This document shows positions 45,767 through 57,399 of a stretch of 64,000 nt of DNA, piece by piece. This DNA is from Copromyces sp. CBS 386.78 (Eukaryota; Ascomycota; Sordariomycetes; Sordariales; Sordariaceae): assembly GCA_030685235.1 (NCBI GenBank), contig MU839207.1, positions 62,001-126,000 on the forward strand, written 5' to 3'. Made by a program: the position numbers and the translations under genes. Below the pieces are notes generated by a model that saw only the letters and a list, made by a program, of their open reading frames with translations, was not told the DNA's origin and did no database searches. Position 1 is the stretch's first letter. Each line of letters opens with the position of its first letter.

Positions 45767-47662
45767 TTACTGAGGACTAGCCCTCTTTTCGACAGGCATC
45801 ACATCCTCTGCCTCCATCATCTCCTCCCCCTTCCTCAACCCCAGCTGCCTAGTATCATACCCATTCTCCTCCAGAAAAGTCCTGAACCTCGCATCCTCCA
45901 CTTGAATCGTATCCTGTCCAATGTGTGGTATACAAAACAGCACCAACGCGGCACTCAACACACAGAGTGAACTCGACACCCAAAAAGGATACTGCGCCGC
46001 CAGTCTCTCATCCCCACCGCCTGCCTTCTCGATGTATGGGAAAACCCAGGTGCCCACAAATGCACCAATCTTGCCCACGGCGGCTGCCAGACCGTAGTAT
46101 TGTCCCCTGATACCTGTCGCGCAGGTTTTCGCGGCGATAAGTCCGATGTTGTTTCCTGGTCCTAGCTCTCCCAGAGATTGGAAAATACCGTAGACGACAG
46201 CGAAGGCTGCCACCCTAGAAGGTTGGGCGAGAGACGAGTAACAAGCGGCCATTATGAAGCCCACGATCGCCTGTAGGAAGACTCCCAAAGCCAAAGCGTA
46301 GCGGGGTCCCAACAGGTCAGAGACGGGCGCGCCGAGCATCGTGCCGGGGATGTAGAAGAGGTTGATCACGGTATTCCAGCCGAAGATGGTCGTCAGGGAG
46401 GATCCCGCTGGATAAATATTCGCGACGATTTTCGGTGAGTAAATCCCAAAACTGTACGCTGAGAAATCATAGATGAACCAGATCAGCGACACAATAAACA
46501 GTCTGAACCCGTAGAATTTCAGGACAAGTCGGTAAGGCGTGCGAGCGTGTTTCATGCTGTTCTTTTGGAATTCTTCTGGTTCTGACACAAACAGGCGGAG
46601 GACGAAGAGGACCAAGGGGAAAACGACGCCGATTCCGAGAGAGGTGCGCCAGATTGTCGACAGGTGCTTGTTGTCGCAGGCGGCGGATACGACGTAGGGG
46701 ACAAAGGCGCCGATGACAAAGCCCCAGTCGATCATGGAGTTGGTGAACAGGATGAACCACATGTTGCGCTGGCCGGATTTAAGCTCGCCTGTGTTTTCGG
46801 CGCAGCCGACGGAGCCGGCAGGGTATTCGCCTCCTATGCCGACGCCGACCTTTGTAATGTGGGGTGTTAGTTTGGTGGCGATGCGGAAGAGGAAGGGGAA
46901 GGGAAGGGAAAGGGAGGGAAAGGGGGAAGAAATGGGTAAGGACTTACGAAAAAGCGCCAGGCAGTCAAGATGTTGAACATGCCAACCGTGTCGCCCTTGT
47001 AGTAACTTCCTGCGGCGAGGGCGGCGAAGATGATGAGGATGATGGTTGAGACTAGGAGGGAGTTGGTTCGCGACCATTTATCGGATCTGTTTTGTTTCCC
47101 AAACGTCAGCTCTTCACTTTTTTCATGTCACTAGTTCCTTTCAAGGACAATGAAAAGAAGAAAACTCACGAATATCCAAACAACAACATCCCCACCACCG
47201 TTCCAGCAAACGCAATATCGCCCACATACTTCTTCGCGTTCGAGTTTCTCCAGACGTCCTCGTACTCTCGGTCTAAGATGGTGACGACGGAACCGATGAC
47301 CTGTAGTTCCGGGGTTCTTGTCAGTTCTTTTTTTCTTTTCCCTTTTTCTCTTCTTCATCTTTCAAATTTGCGACAGACACAGACAGGTTCCGCTTTGCGT
47401 GCGCAAAGTGTAATTCCGCTTTAAGACAGGCAAGCAAGGATGAAAAGACACTGAAAAGGAAAGAAGAAAAAAGACATACATTATTGATGTAGCCATCCGA
47501 AAAAAGTCCAGCGCCACAAGCAATCACCGGAATGAGATTCTTCCAGTTCGTCTTTCCTAGCGTTTGTCCTTCATGCTGGGTGATGGTGGTGGTGTCTTGA
47601 TGATCGACGGGTTGCGCAGAAGCCTCAGATTCGGCCTTGCGCCGGCGGCCGAGTCCGAACAT
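45767..47662 (-). CDS. MFS transporter, GIT1-like glycerophosphodiester/phosphate permease
   Basis: Four exons on the minus strand: 47662-47480, 47300-47170, 47086-46948 and 46849-45767, giving 511 residues. Introns are 179, 83 and 98 nt with GT/AG ends. The product starts MFGLGRRRKAESEASAQPVD and has about 12 membrane segments. The first is IPVIACGAGLFSDGYINNV, the second FAGTVVGMLLFGYS followed by the SDKWSR loop of the MFS A-motif type, and then WRFFVGVGIGGEYPAGSVG. GIGGEYP is characteristic of the Pho84/GIT1 phosphate:H+ symporter branch. The TNSMIDWGFVIGAFVPYVV segment resembles GIT1, which imports glycerophosphoinositol and glycerophosphocholine. Later segments (YDFSAYSFGIYSPKI, FGWNTVINLFYIPGTMLGA) fit as well. 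Plasma-membrane location and substrate are inferred. The long open frame starting at 47077 includes intron sequence and is not the true 5' end. Confidence 0.9.
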
Positions 47663-49034
47663 TGTTGTTGCTTGCACAGGGACGGAATGTGTATAAGTTG
47701 ACGGGATAAGGTAGGGTATACTTCGACCTGGTTGATACCTTGGGATGTTTGAGAATCGTAGGATTGGTAGGAAAGGAGGAAGGGAAAGAAGTGAGAAGGA
47801 CAAAGAGAAGAAGAAAGAGGTTGTCGCAAACTTTGGTAACCTAACCTAAACGCTACCCTGAAGCTACTCGATTAGCTACTAGCTAAGCTCAGCTCACCAA
47901 GGCTACAGAACCGAGGCAACGGGACTTGAACAAAGAAGGAAAGAAAAGAGGACAATCGCAGGGTCGTGAACTCAAGAAGGAGCGGAATTGAATCAGTGGC
48001 GGACGGACGGACTGAAAGGTGGGTTGGTGGGGGACCGGGTCCTCCTCGCCAGGAATCTTGCAAGTGCTTTCATATCCATCATCATCCTTTTCTTTTGTTT
48101 TTCGAATATCGGCATTCCGCTTTCGGTACAAGTTTGAGAGCCCCAGAGTAAAAAAGAAAAAAAAAATGATGGATGGGAAGGCTGGTAACTTCCCTGGCAG
48201 CATGGCAACTCTCCGGCAGCACCATAGCAGACGATAGTTACCCTGCGCATAACGTACATAGAGGTAGTTATAGTTGCAATGCAGCGTTCCACAACCTTCA
48301 CGAGCAGGTAGGGGTGTTGAGGAAAGTTGACCAAGTCTCCTCAGTCCTCGCTTCCAACAACAACAACAATAAATACCCTTTGGGTTTTCACGATAACGAA
48401 TCCTTTGAAGTACATAGTGTAGAAATAAATTCAATTAGGAGCCCCAAAATCATCGCTTGCATCTTCTTCCTCTGCTCTTTCCCTCCCGCCATCCATTCAG
48501 TTCGACTCGGGGATGTATCTGATAAGACATTCCAAAGCAAGCTCCCAACGAAAGCATGGAACCCCTTGTTTCTCCCCACAAAGCCCACATTCCCGTCTTT
48601 CCGCGAAAAAGCTCCATTCAAGATTTTCAGAGACTCCTCTTCTCCACGTGGAGAGAGATCTCAAGCAGCTTTGTGGATCCCGTCGTTTTCCTCTCTCTTG
48701 TTTGAAGATCTGCTTCCTTCCTTCCTCCCTCCCGCCTTTTTCTTCCTTTCCCTTTCCCTTTCCCTTTCGTTTCACACCTTTCTCACCCAGCCCGACCTTC
48801 TTCAGTGTTCCCAATCTTATCTGGGAATCTGGGAATTTCCCGTCACGCGGACACCTCGTGGCTTCTTGTGTGACCAAAGTCCAGGTGACGTTGCCCTGCA
48901 TGAAGGCTTATTTGCAGCTTGAGAGGGTGCCCAGGCAGGATGCCTTAATCAGATCGGGGATAGCGCTTTATAAAAGCAGTGTGGTGGGTGTCAAGCTTTC
49001 AAGGCGTTTTCTGGGCGGCGTTCGCCGAGGGTTA
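47663..49034. other. Intergenic: transporter promoter
   Basis: About 1.4 kb upstream of the GIT1-like gene. A pyrimidine-rich stretch with CCCTTT repeats lies at 48690-48790. Open frames here (47889-48434 -, 48173-48922 +) follow this composition and have no domain features. Confidence 0.55.
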
Positions 49035-49514
49035 CTCGTCAGGGCTCGAATCGCCTCCTAGACCAATGGCGCAGCCATTGGTCAGGCGGGGTTAATCGCA
49101 AAATACCATCAATTCGCAAAAAAAAAGGGTACATAGAACCCCCGCAAAATTACTAGCAAAGCAATGTCGCTCAGTTTACGTACATATGCGTTCTTCGTGC
49201 CACCCCCTTATTTGAAGGGGTGTTAAGCTATGGCAGTTGAATTGCTGTGACCCTATAACGCGGTTATAAGGCACACAAAACTATGTAGGTAAACAATTGG
49301 AATGATACGATATTCTGATGTGCAATTTACGATATTTGGGGTTGCGTATGCATGTATAAGAAATATGCTGTGCAAATGAGTTACCTCGATTTACTAGTAA
49401 AAAGGTGTGCGGGGGAAGTACCCCTTTTTTTGCGAATTGATGGTATTTTGCGATTAACCCCGCCTGACCAATGGCTGCGCCATTGGTCTGGGAGGCGATT
49501 CGAGCCCTGACGAG
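49035..49514. mobile_element. MITE with ~98-bp terminal inverted repeats and TA target duplication
   Basis: The left end CTCGTCAGGGCTCGAATCGC at 49035 and the reverse complement of the right end at 49514 match for about 98 bases, with one T/C mismatch at position 25 and a two-base difference in an A-run. Both ends are flanked by TA (49033-49034 and 49515-49516), the duplication expected of Tc1/mariner/pogo-type transposases. Each arm holds an internal hairpin, GACCAATGGC-gca-GCCATTGGTC (49061-49083 and 49466-49488). The ~280-bp core has no coding frame and contains another small palindrome, ACCCCCTT-AAGGGGT, near 49204. CA and TG are abundant, so there is no sign of RIP. It is a non-autonomous element that must rely on a transposase elsewhere. 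Confidence 0.88.
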
Positions 49515-50147
49515 TAGTTGTGGTGCTTGTCACTGTCTTGTCCGAAGCTTATTTAGCGCTGTCCCCCGCGGTGCTCGGCGCTGTCAGGCTGTGGGATGGC
49601 TTGGATGATAGGTACCTAGCGGGTTGTGGGTGCCGGGAGCCGACCTCTTTTCGAGTTCACCAAGTTCACTTCATCAAGTCTGAAATTTGGAACTGAAGAT
49701 AACTTTCGAAATCGAATGTCAATACCTCGCGAAAACAAAACAAAACTTGGCATCATTTGAAACCAAAAGCACTGTTGGCTCTAACTGATGCACACTCACC
49801 AAGCTCACCACAACACGGTGCCGAACTACCGTAGGATTCGACGCCGGCAAGGTAGCCTTCGGTACTACCCCAGGGCACACGAGCATCTTCCCAATTCGGA
49901 AGTCTCCGAATGGCATCACAGACGGGCCTTGGCGTTGCTGGCGTTGATGGCGTCGACATCTCATCCATGGGATTACGTTGCACCGTATTGTTCTAACTAC
50001 AAGAAATTGTTGCATCTTTTTCTCTGAAGGTCTGAACAAAGTGATGGGTATCGTTCATCTATAGCACTTATCTACACACCTTTCCTGATGTAACTATGGA
50101 CAGGCACCACTACTTAGCCCCACGGCGCCTTTGTAACCGCAAACTGA
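49515..50147. other. Intergenic between the MITE and the PP2A activator gene
   Basis: About 0.6 kb holding the 3' flank of the minus-strand PTPA gene. Short open frames only; nothing recognised. Confidence 0.6.
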
Positions 50148-52058
50148 TTACTTGCGGTCCCCGGCGTCCCGCTCGGGAACGAATCCGGCGGCGGAGGTCC
50201 TGTATTCGGGGCCTCCCGGCCCTCCACTAGGCTTGTATGGCGTGAACCTATTCGCCGCAGATGGTCCAACTCCCGCTCCCGCTCCCGCCCCTGTTGGTCT
50301 TGCCCACGGTGCGGCCGTCATCGGTGGAGCCATGCCAGCTCCAGCACCAGGTGCCCGAGTAGGAGCTTGAGCCCAAGGCGCCGCTGTCCCTGGAACCCCT
50401 CCAGTACCCAAAGGTTTCTGAGCCCAGGGCGCTGTCGTTCCTGGACCACCGCCGCCAGCGACACCGGGTGCCCGAGTTTGAGCCCAGTGTGCCGCCGTCC
50501 CCGACGGTCTCTCAGTGGGAGTCTCGACACTCCCCGTAACCGCAGCCGAAGCAGCCGAAGCAACCGGCTGGTTCTGCATATGCACGCTCTGCGCAGGTAT
50601 TCCCGCCTCCGGGTCCTGTTCCCACTGAAACAGGCTTCCAAAGGGAAAATGCTGCACGACGGGGAACTTGCTCAGCACCTCTGCGTTGAACATCTTGATC
50701 ATGCCCTTGTTGATCTTTCCCCAGCCGTCCTTGATGCCCGACACGTCAAAGAGGATGGGGCTGTGTTCCCAGAAGGGGCCCTTCTTGACGTCGTTGATGA
50801 AGCCGATGGCGGAGAAGTACATGTTTTCGGTGCGGTGGCGCTCGACGGCCGTGGGCTTGGTGATGTCTCCCGGCTTGGGAGCGTTGGGGACAGAGCCCTC
50901 GAGGGGCGTGGGTTCGTTCGGAGAGGAGATGGGGCGGGTATATTGGGCTGAGCCGAAGATATAGGGGACGAAGGAGTGGTCGTCGAGACCCCAGACGCCG
51001 TGGGAGCCGGCTGGTTCGAGCGTGTAGGTTAGGATTAAGCGGCGGATGACGCCGAGGTAGCTGTTGAGTATTCGTCAGTAACGTAAAGATGCAAGGGAAA
51101 GGGGGTAAACATACGGCTCAACAACCCCCAACACGATCCTCCTCTCCACCTCCCCATCCTCGTCATTCTCCTCTCCCTCAAACCCTCCCATCTTCCACAG
51201 TCCACCAAGGAACATGATAAAGCTCAACTCATGTCCCGTCCCGTAATCCAACCGTTGCGCACTTCCAAACCCACCCAGGAAATACGCCTTGAGTTCTTCC
51301 AAAGCTCCCACAACCTCTTGTTTCTGCTCCTTTGCCTTTTTATCACCATCACCATCACCATCACCATCTCCTTCTGTCTCCGTCTCTGTGCCGTCCTCCT
51401 CCTCTCCTTCCTCCTTGGTGGTGGTACCCGCAGAAGCCTGCTCCCACCTCAAAACCCCACCAGGCAAGTACTCCCTCAACAACCCATCCGCCCTCTGCTC
51501 CAAAATCTTATACCACGTCCTAAAGCTCACATTACCGAACCGTCTCGGACCAGGATCAGGTGGCGCCTCGTCAATGATTGCTTCCACCTTTTTGAGTAAA
51601 CGCTGTAGCTTCTGTATCGATTCGGGCTCCTCTTCCTTAGCTTCACCCCCCTTGGGTAGAGGGAAAGTCTTGATCTCCTCCTTTGGCTGCTCGTCCTTCT
51701 TCTTGCGTAGTGATTGGAGTTTAGCAGCTAGTGCGTCTTTGGGTGGCTCGCTCGGTTCGGTCTTTTGTTCGTCTTTGATTTCGGGTGTCGAAGTTGTTGT
51801 CGTGGGAGCTCCAGCTGCGGTAGACTTCTTGATGCTTCTGGGGACCAGAGCGTGGTTAAGCTGGAGGATCCAAATGCCGATGTCGCGGTAGGCTTTGGAG
51901 GTGAGGAACTGAGAGACGTCGGGGCCTTCGTTGATGCGCTTGGCTGGGCGGAGGAAGCGGTGGGAGGGGTTGAGGATTTCGAGCTTGGGGAGGGGTGGGA
52001 GGCTTGTTGGAGAGGAGGAGCCGGCGGGAGGTCCCGGGGATTTGAATGCTGGATCCAT
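50148..52058 (-). CDS. Serine/threonine phosphatase 2A activator (PTPA/RRD1), peptidyl-prolyl isomerase
   Basis: Two exons on the minus strand: 52058-51115 and 51060-50148, giving 618 residues. The 54-nt intron starts GTATGT and ends AACAG. PTPA landmarks are [20 protein letters not shown] and [20 protein letters not shown] near the N-terminus; [53 protein letters not shown], largely in exon 2; and [22 protein letters not shown] with [19 protein letters not shown]. The protein reactivates PP2A and PP2A-like phosphatases using ATP and prolyl isomerase activity. It is much longer than yeast RRD1/2 (about 390 and 360): a Lys/Glu-rich insert of ~80 residues lies near residues 85-165, an acidic (Asp-Gly)n stretch near 235-250, and a C-terminal tail of ~140 residues repeats APWAQ/APWAR four times. 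The RRD1-like tail favours activator 1 over activator 2. Confidence 0.92.
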
Positions 52059-52771
52059 GATGGCTGTCTTTCGCCCTTGAGAACGAATGTGTGATTTGAC
52101 TTTTTGTGATTTATGCTGTTGTTGAATTCGTTGTTTGGAGGTTGTTAGGTGGGGGAAAGAGCTAGTATCGGAGGTGCCCGCTGTTCCTTGTATGAGTTGG
52201 GCGCCGATAAGCGCTGGACCCCACTGTCGTCATAGGGGTTAAAGGGGAGCAGATTGGCGGGAAAGGGTCCGCTGGGGAACACTCCATGTGGGCGTAAACA
52301 AAGTCCCCGAGGCTCAAGAAAGAGAGCACATCATAAATATACTATTTCATCCAATGGTGTATCAAATACTGCTTGCTAAGGTATGACGGAATACCACGAA
52401 GCTACAAAGTTTGGAGATTGTAACATGTCTTGCATTTGGCTAATCTAAGTACCTCTCCCCTTCCGCTGGGAATGTATGATGCAATCCATGTCGCTTTTAT
52501 GAACCAACAAATCCCGAGACATCATTGCGTCTCCATCTCAGCCCGGTCCCATCCCGGATTCGCAATCTTGTGTTCTTCCGTTTCTCCTTTCTTAAGGTCG
52601 GTTGCCCATGCTACTCTAGCAAGTTTTATTCTTCGCCGACCTTCTTCCTCTGCCATCTGGCATCGACAAATCCTTTCCCGTACATATCTATTAAGATATT
52701 ATCTAACTCCAAACCATGGTATTCGCTTTTGCGCCTCATCGCCAAGTCGTTATCAAGTCATTGTGCTGTTC
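52059..52771. other. Intergenic: PTPA promoter and 3' flank of the roadblock gene
   Basis: About 0.7 kb between two minus-strand genes. No coding frame with bias and no RNA gene seen. Confidence 0.6.
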
Positions 52772-53749
52772 CTAGCGCACCTCCACTCCGGGCGACCCTC
52801 CAACTCCAAGGCCGATGCCCTCCTCTGGCACATACAATGTTCCTAGTCGCTCATCCAGCCAACGCGCCAGCTCCTCCACTTGCCTCCTCATCGCCCTGAC
52901 ACTCGATGCCGATGGGCCCCGGGCGGCTGCCGTGGCGTTGTTAACCGCATTGGTGTTGCTCCCTTGACTGGTCGATGCAGACGGCGCCGTAGTGTTGGAT
53001 GTGCTAAGGGGCGTGTTTTCCCCCGAAAGGTCCGCCTCCCTCTTCGACCTCGCCGATGTCGCTGACGATGATGTAGGTGTCCGATGTGGCCCCGCGCGCA
53101 AGGGCAGGTGATGTTGGTGACCGGGGTCAAGGTGTGGTGTCGGCGGCCCCTCCCCGTTCGCTTCCGTCTCCCCTGGCTGTTTCGCATTGCCATGCCCTTC
53201 TTCACCACCCATGCATATAAACAGCATACCGCACCTCAGCCTCCTAATGACAAACACCAGCCCGTTGTCCATTTGCACCGTGACTGCCTGTCCAGGCACT
53301 GGCCGCGCCCTTAGCCCGCCGCCGCCGCCGCCTGCTGCGCCCCTCCTCGTTGTCCCAACTGTGCTTTGACTAGCTGTGCTCCCTGTTGGACTCCCAATGA
53401 CTTGGTGGTCCTCTGCACTATGCGCGTCTCCACCGCCACCGTATCCAGAGCCTGATGGGTGATGGAGCACCCAAAGCGAAGCGGCCACGGCGCATTGTCG
53501 CCTCAGCGCACCGGCACTCAGCCCGTTGCTTGCATGAGCAAGCAGCTTCCCCCCGGGGGTGGTCAGCGCCGCTGTTCGGACGTATGGCGAGAGGTTTGCG
53601 TGGAGGAAAGCGGTGACGCGCTTGGTGAGGAGCAGAGGCGGGGGAGGAGGCATCAAGTTGCTGATCGCCGCTGTAGGCGCCGGAGTGGGGTCTGGGGTCG
53701 AGGAGAAGGGTGGTGGAGCGCCGGCGCCAGGGGCGGTTGGAGGTGACAT
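52772..53749 (-). CDS. Roadblock/LC7-fold protein, candidate LAMTOR2-like subunit of the EGO/Ragulator complex
   Basis: Single exon of 325 codons. I chose the start at 53749 (MSPPTAPGAGAPPP) because the upstream in-frame part is leader-like (Ser/Thr/Arg mix). After a Pro-rich N-terminus the frame holds split roadblock elements: helix 1 and strands 1-2 at about residues 40-90 (RVTAFLHANLSPYVRTAALTTPGGKLLA), helix 2 (LRRQCAVAASLWVLHH), strands 3-5 (AVTVQMDNGLVFVIRRLRCGMLFICMGG) and a final helix (VRAMRRQVEELARWLDERLG). Order and spacing resemble LAMTOR2, part of the lysosomal/vacuolar scaffold that anchors Rag GTPases for TORC1. Two low-complexity insertions (Gly-rich about 95-140; Ser/Thr/His-rich about 190-270) enlarge it to well over twice the size of animal LAMTOR2. 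Another roadblock family member is possible. A PP2A activator gene lies 0.7 kb away on the same strand. Confidence 0.6.
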   Translation of the reverse strand: MSPPTAPGAGAPPPFSSTPDPTPAPTAAISNLMPPPPPLLLTKRVTAFLHANLSPYVRTAALTTPGGKLLAHASNGLSAGALRRQCAVAASLWVLHHPSGSGYGGGGDAHSAEDHQVIGSPTGSTASQSTVGTTRRGAAGGGGGGLRARPVPGQAVTVQMDNGLVFVIRRLRCGMLFICMGGEEGHGNAKQPGETEANGEGPPTPHLDPGHQHHLPLRAGPHRTPTSSSATSARSKREADLSGENTPLSTSNTTAPSASTSQGSNTNAVNNATAAARGPSASSVRAMRRQVEELARWLDERLGTLYVPEEGIGLGVGGSPGVEVR

Positions 53750-54400
53750 TGTCGGGGTATGTGTGAGAGCGATAGGTCGCGGTAGGGTTATGCGCCGAGT
53801 ATTCGTTCGTGTAGATGAGGACGGCTTTTGTTTCGACAAAGGTGTGATGTTTGGGAACAAAGAGAAGAGCGTGGAGTGATGGATCGTCCGTCGAGGACCG
53901 AGGTACACTACCCTTATCGCTGGGTGGGTTCGTTGTGTTGTTCAATCGAGTTTGGTGGGACGAACTGCCGTTGTTAACAGTTGTTGGGGTCGGCGAATGT
54001 CCGAGGCGAGCTAGGCGTGTGAGGTGCTGCTACTGTACTAGTAGGGCGGCGATTTGGAGCGCTGAATTGGGATGTTTTGTCTCTTCCGTAGAGTTGTGTC
54101 GTCAGTGTATGTATAGGTTAGTTGTCCAGAGAGGTCATGTAGTATTCGTATGATGTTTGTCGAGCAATGGCACAAATGAAGTCGCCTTGTTTCAATCCCA
54201 TGTTCAGTGCAGTGTCGCAACCTTGGTTTGTGGAACTGGGAACAAGAGACCCGGGGATGGAAGTGGTTGTGGAGAAGGCAAGGTCACGGTAACTTGTCGA
54301 TAAGATAAGAGCTTCCACTTTCTAAGGTAAGTAGAGCCTTGTTCCGGTCGAAGGGATAGGCTACTTGGGGGTTGGGGGAAAAGTGGGACCTTTTTTCAAC
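53750..54400. other. Intergenic: promoter of the roadblock gene up to the RIP boundary
   Basis: Ordinary composition until about 54380. A palindrome (CCCCCTCT-cataaa-AGAGGGGG type) at 54401-54422 marks the change to AT-rich DNA. No coding frame supported. Confidence 0.55.
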
Positions 54401-54549
54401 CCCCTCTCATAAAAGAGGGGGGAAAATATTTATAGGACAAACTTTTATTATAGGATAAGGCCCGCCTAATACTATACAGAAAGTCGTATTAACGTAGTAT
54501 AAAAATGACTTTTGACATCGTATTTTCGGATACCGTGTCGCAACATAAC

Positions 54550-56900
54550 ACATCGCCATCTCGTAATTTTAAAGCTATAAAAAGTAAGCAATCTATATAT
54601 CGATAAATTAATAGAAGAATTGTTAATTTACCGTATAGTACCCGTTAATTTCGACAAATATTTCGAGCAGTTAGGAGAGGTGCCCGCGGGGTATTGTAGT
54701 GCCCGTATGTATTTCGCCGTTTGTAAGCAATTTAAATCCCTTCGTAATAGATTTTCAAAACCGCTAACGATTAGAGATATCTCTAAAATCACTAGGGAAT
54801 CCCGTATATTTATCGCTCGCTATATAAAATCGCTACGCGAATTTAATAAACCCGCCGTATCGTCGCGGTCGGTTAAACAACCCCGTATATTAACGAGTAC
54901 TGAGGAGGATACTATTATATTATACGTAATATTCTATTTCCGTAGACGGTTCTTAGCGCTATATTAAATAGTAATCGCTATGGTAAATCGATTACGTTTA
55001 TTGTAGGGAGCTCTAGAAACTTATAATGCGATATAGTTAGCCGGCTTCTTTAAAGATCACCTAGAATTGAAAACGACGATTTACCGCGTAGTTAATATTA
55101 AGCGGAAGTTTTAGGAATTAAATAAAGACTCCGTTAATAAGTAGTTTAATAAATATAAAAAGGCGTTCGAAATATACGACGTTAATAAAAATAATATTTA
55201 GAATTGCGACGAAATAGGGGTTAAATTAGGTTGCGTAGCAGGTAGTCATGTAAAGGTAATTATATTAAGAAAGCTAGTAAAGTAGAAGGTAGGTTGATTA
55301 TAGTTAATTTATATAGGAATCGCAGTTAATTTATATAGGGAAATATATTAATTAACCTTTTTATAGCTTAAAATTAATAATATTGCTAATAGAGAGTCGG
55401 CTATATTAATAGCTAATATAAGTTCAACTAGCAAATCCATCCCTATTTATATAATTTTTAAAATGGATTTAATAGAGGATTTTATTAATAATAATTTCGA
55501 TAATTCTATATAGTTCGCTAAATTACTAACCGGCTTTTCGAATAGCGAGTTTACGTTTAATTAATTAAAGTATTTTAATTATTATTCCTTCTATTCGTCG
55601 CCTGCTTTTACGAAATTAAAGTAGTAGGATGCTTGCGAATTAGTTAGTAACGATATTAAAAATAAAAAAGAAGGGTTCTCTTTTCGAAATTAATTTGGTT
55701 ATAATTAATATAGGGTAGATTTTACTAGTATAAAATTTAACGACTTTACTAGCGGCGTCGGTTTAAAAAAGTTTTATAAATTTATTTACCGCTTATTAAT
55801 TATCGACGGCTTTAGCAGGCACTATAGGATAGAGGTTAAAGAGTATACGGATATTTTTAATATTATTTTAATAGTATTGCCTCCCTATTTAATTTATATA
55901 ATATAGCTTTTTAATGTTAGGGTATTTTCGTCCTTTAAATCTTACTATTAATAAATATTAAGGCAATTCGTTTAGAGGGGGGAATTTAGTTTTACGTATA
56001 CTACTTTTATGCGCGAGTTTAAAGTTAATTATTACCCCGCTATCCCCCTATTACTACCTTTTCTTTCTTTGATTAACTATATTATCTTCGCTATTTTAAT
56101 ATATTTTCGATAGTAGTTTAATTGCGTATAATATCTTTAATAAATTTAAAGATACTAGAATATATCCCGTTAATTAGAACCGAATCCTATTTTAAATCCG
56201 AATAAAGTAGCCTAAGTAATCTAACCCTGCCCTACCTTCGTTACTCCCTCAAGAGGACCGCTTTAAGGAAGCCGTATAAATTATTACCTATATTAAAGAT
56301 AAATATTATTATTTTTTTAGCTCCCCTATTCGAATTCGTTATTATAATACTGAAGTCGTTATTTACAAAGTTCCTTCAACTTATAATAAGGTTTAAGAAT
56401 ATAACTGTTAAAATAGGGAGAAAGCCGCTAACCTCGACTGTAAAATGAGGCGGTGGGTTATTAAAGTCTTTAGAGAGGGGGAGAAACTATTTCTTTTAAA
56501 AGGCGATTTTAATTAAATAGTTATAGAGAGAGCTAATAAAGAATGGTAAGAAGACTTGAAGAAATAGGCGAGGGCTATTAGAGTAGAGGGCTATAAAATA
56601 AAAAAGTAGGTATATAATAATTAGGTTAATAATAAAGAGGGGGGTAAAGGGAAGGTGTATTAAAAAGTGTATTAGGATAATTAGTTAAAGAAGAGGGAGA
56701 GCGATAGGTTTATATTTATTTTTAACGAAGATATCTTTAATAAAAAGGATAAGGGTAAAAATAAGGATAAGGGGGGATTATTCGTAACGGATATATAGGG
56801 TATATTAGTATTAAATGCGGTTAAATGGGTATAGGAGGATATTAATAGTAATCTATTTAATAATAATTAGCTAGATATTATTCTAGATAAGGTTCTAGAT
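54550..56900 (+). mobile_element. RIP-inactivated pogo/Fot1-like DDE transposon relic
   Basis: Frame fragments follow the order of a fungal pogo transposase. A helix-turn-helix segment with LTIRDISKITRESRIFIARY and ILTSTEEDTIILYVI lies in the one long open frame at 54620-54967. Then come a NCDEIGVKLGC block near 55200 (first catalytic Asp), LLIIDGFSRHY near 55800 (second Asp), a PPYLIYIIQLFNVRVFSSFK block near 55880-55940, and a Lys-rich tail to about 56700. In the last block the expected third Asp is read as Asn, as RIP of GAT to AAT would give. Many in-frame stops interrupt the frame, so it is dead. Ends and terminal repeats could not be fixed after RIP. Confidence 0.75.
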
Positions 56901-57399
56901 CTAGAAGTCCTATCCTCCCTCCCTCGCCCGCCCGCCCCCCTAGAAATAGCCTCGCAGGTTGCTACTCGTATTAATACACATGTTACAAGGTTATTTGTAA
57001 TTAACTAACCGTCCTATATCGCTGCCTTTACTACGGTAATGGTTACTGGGTTAATAGTATGCTCTAATTAGCTATAGAGACCTAATATAGTAGATGCGGC
57101 TAAACGTATTTAATATTTAACTAGCTACGGTTATTAGCCTACCCCTATCGCTAAAGTTATATAAATTATACTAGCCTATAAAATAATCTATAAAATAATT
57201 AGGCTATACGGGCTATATACTTACTATATATAAATAGCTATTAAGGCTCCCCCAAATAGTTTCCTCTTCCTCGTATAATTATAAATATTTTTATAAATAT
57301 CTAACGTTCGCCTTATCCTATAATAGTTAATTATACCTAATTATTACGCTACGAACATATATTTTTTTAAATGTACGTTATTTAATACAATTAAGCGAC

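Noticed and set aside
45767..47077. Reading the transporter as one 436-codon exon
   Set aside because: The region 46850-46947 is an intron (GTAAGT to AAAG) and the N-terminal membrane segments lie in exons further upstream.
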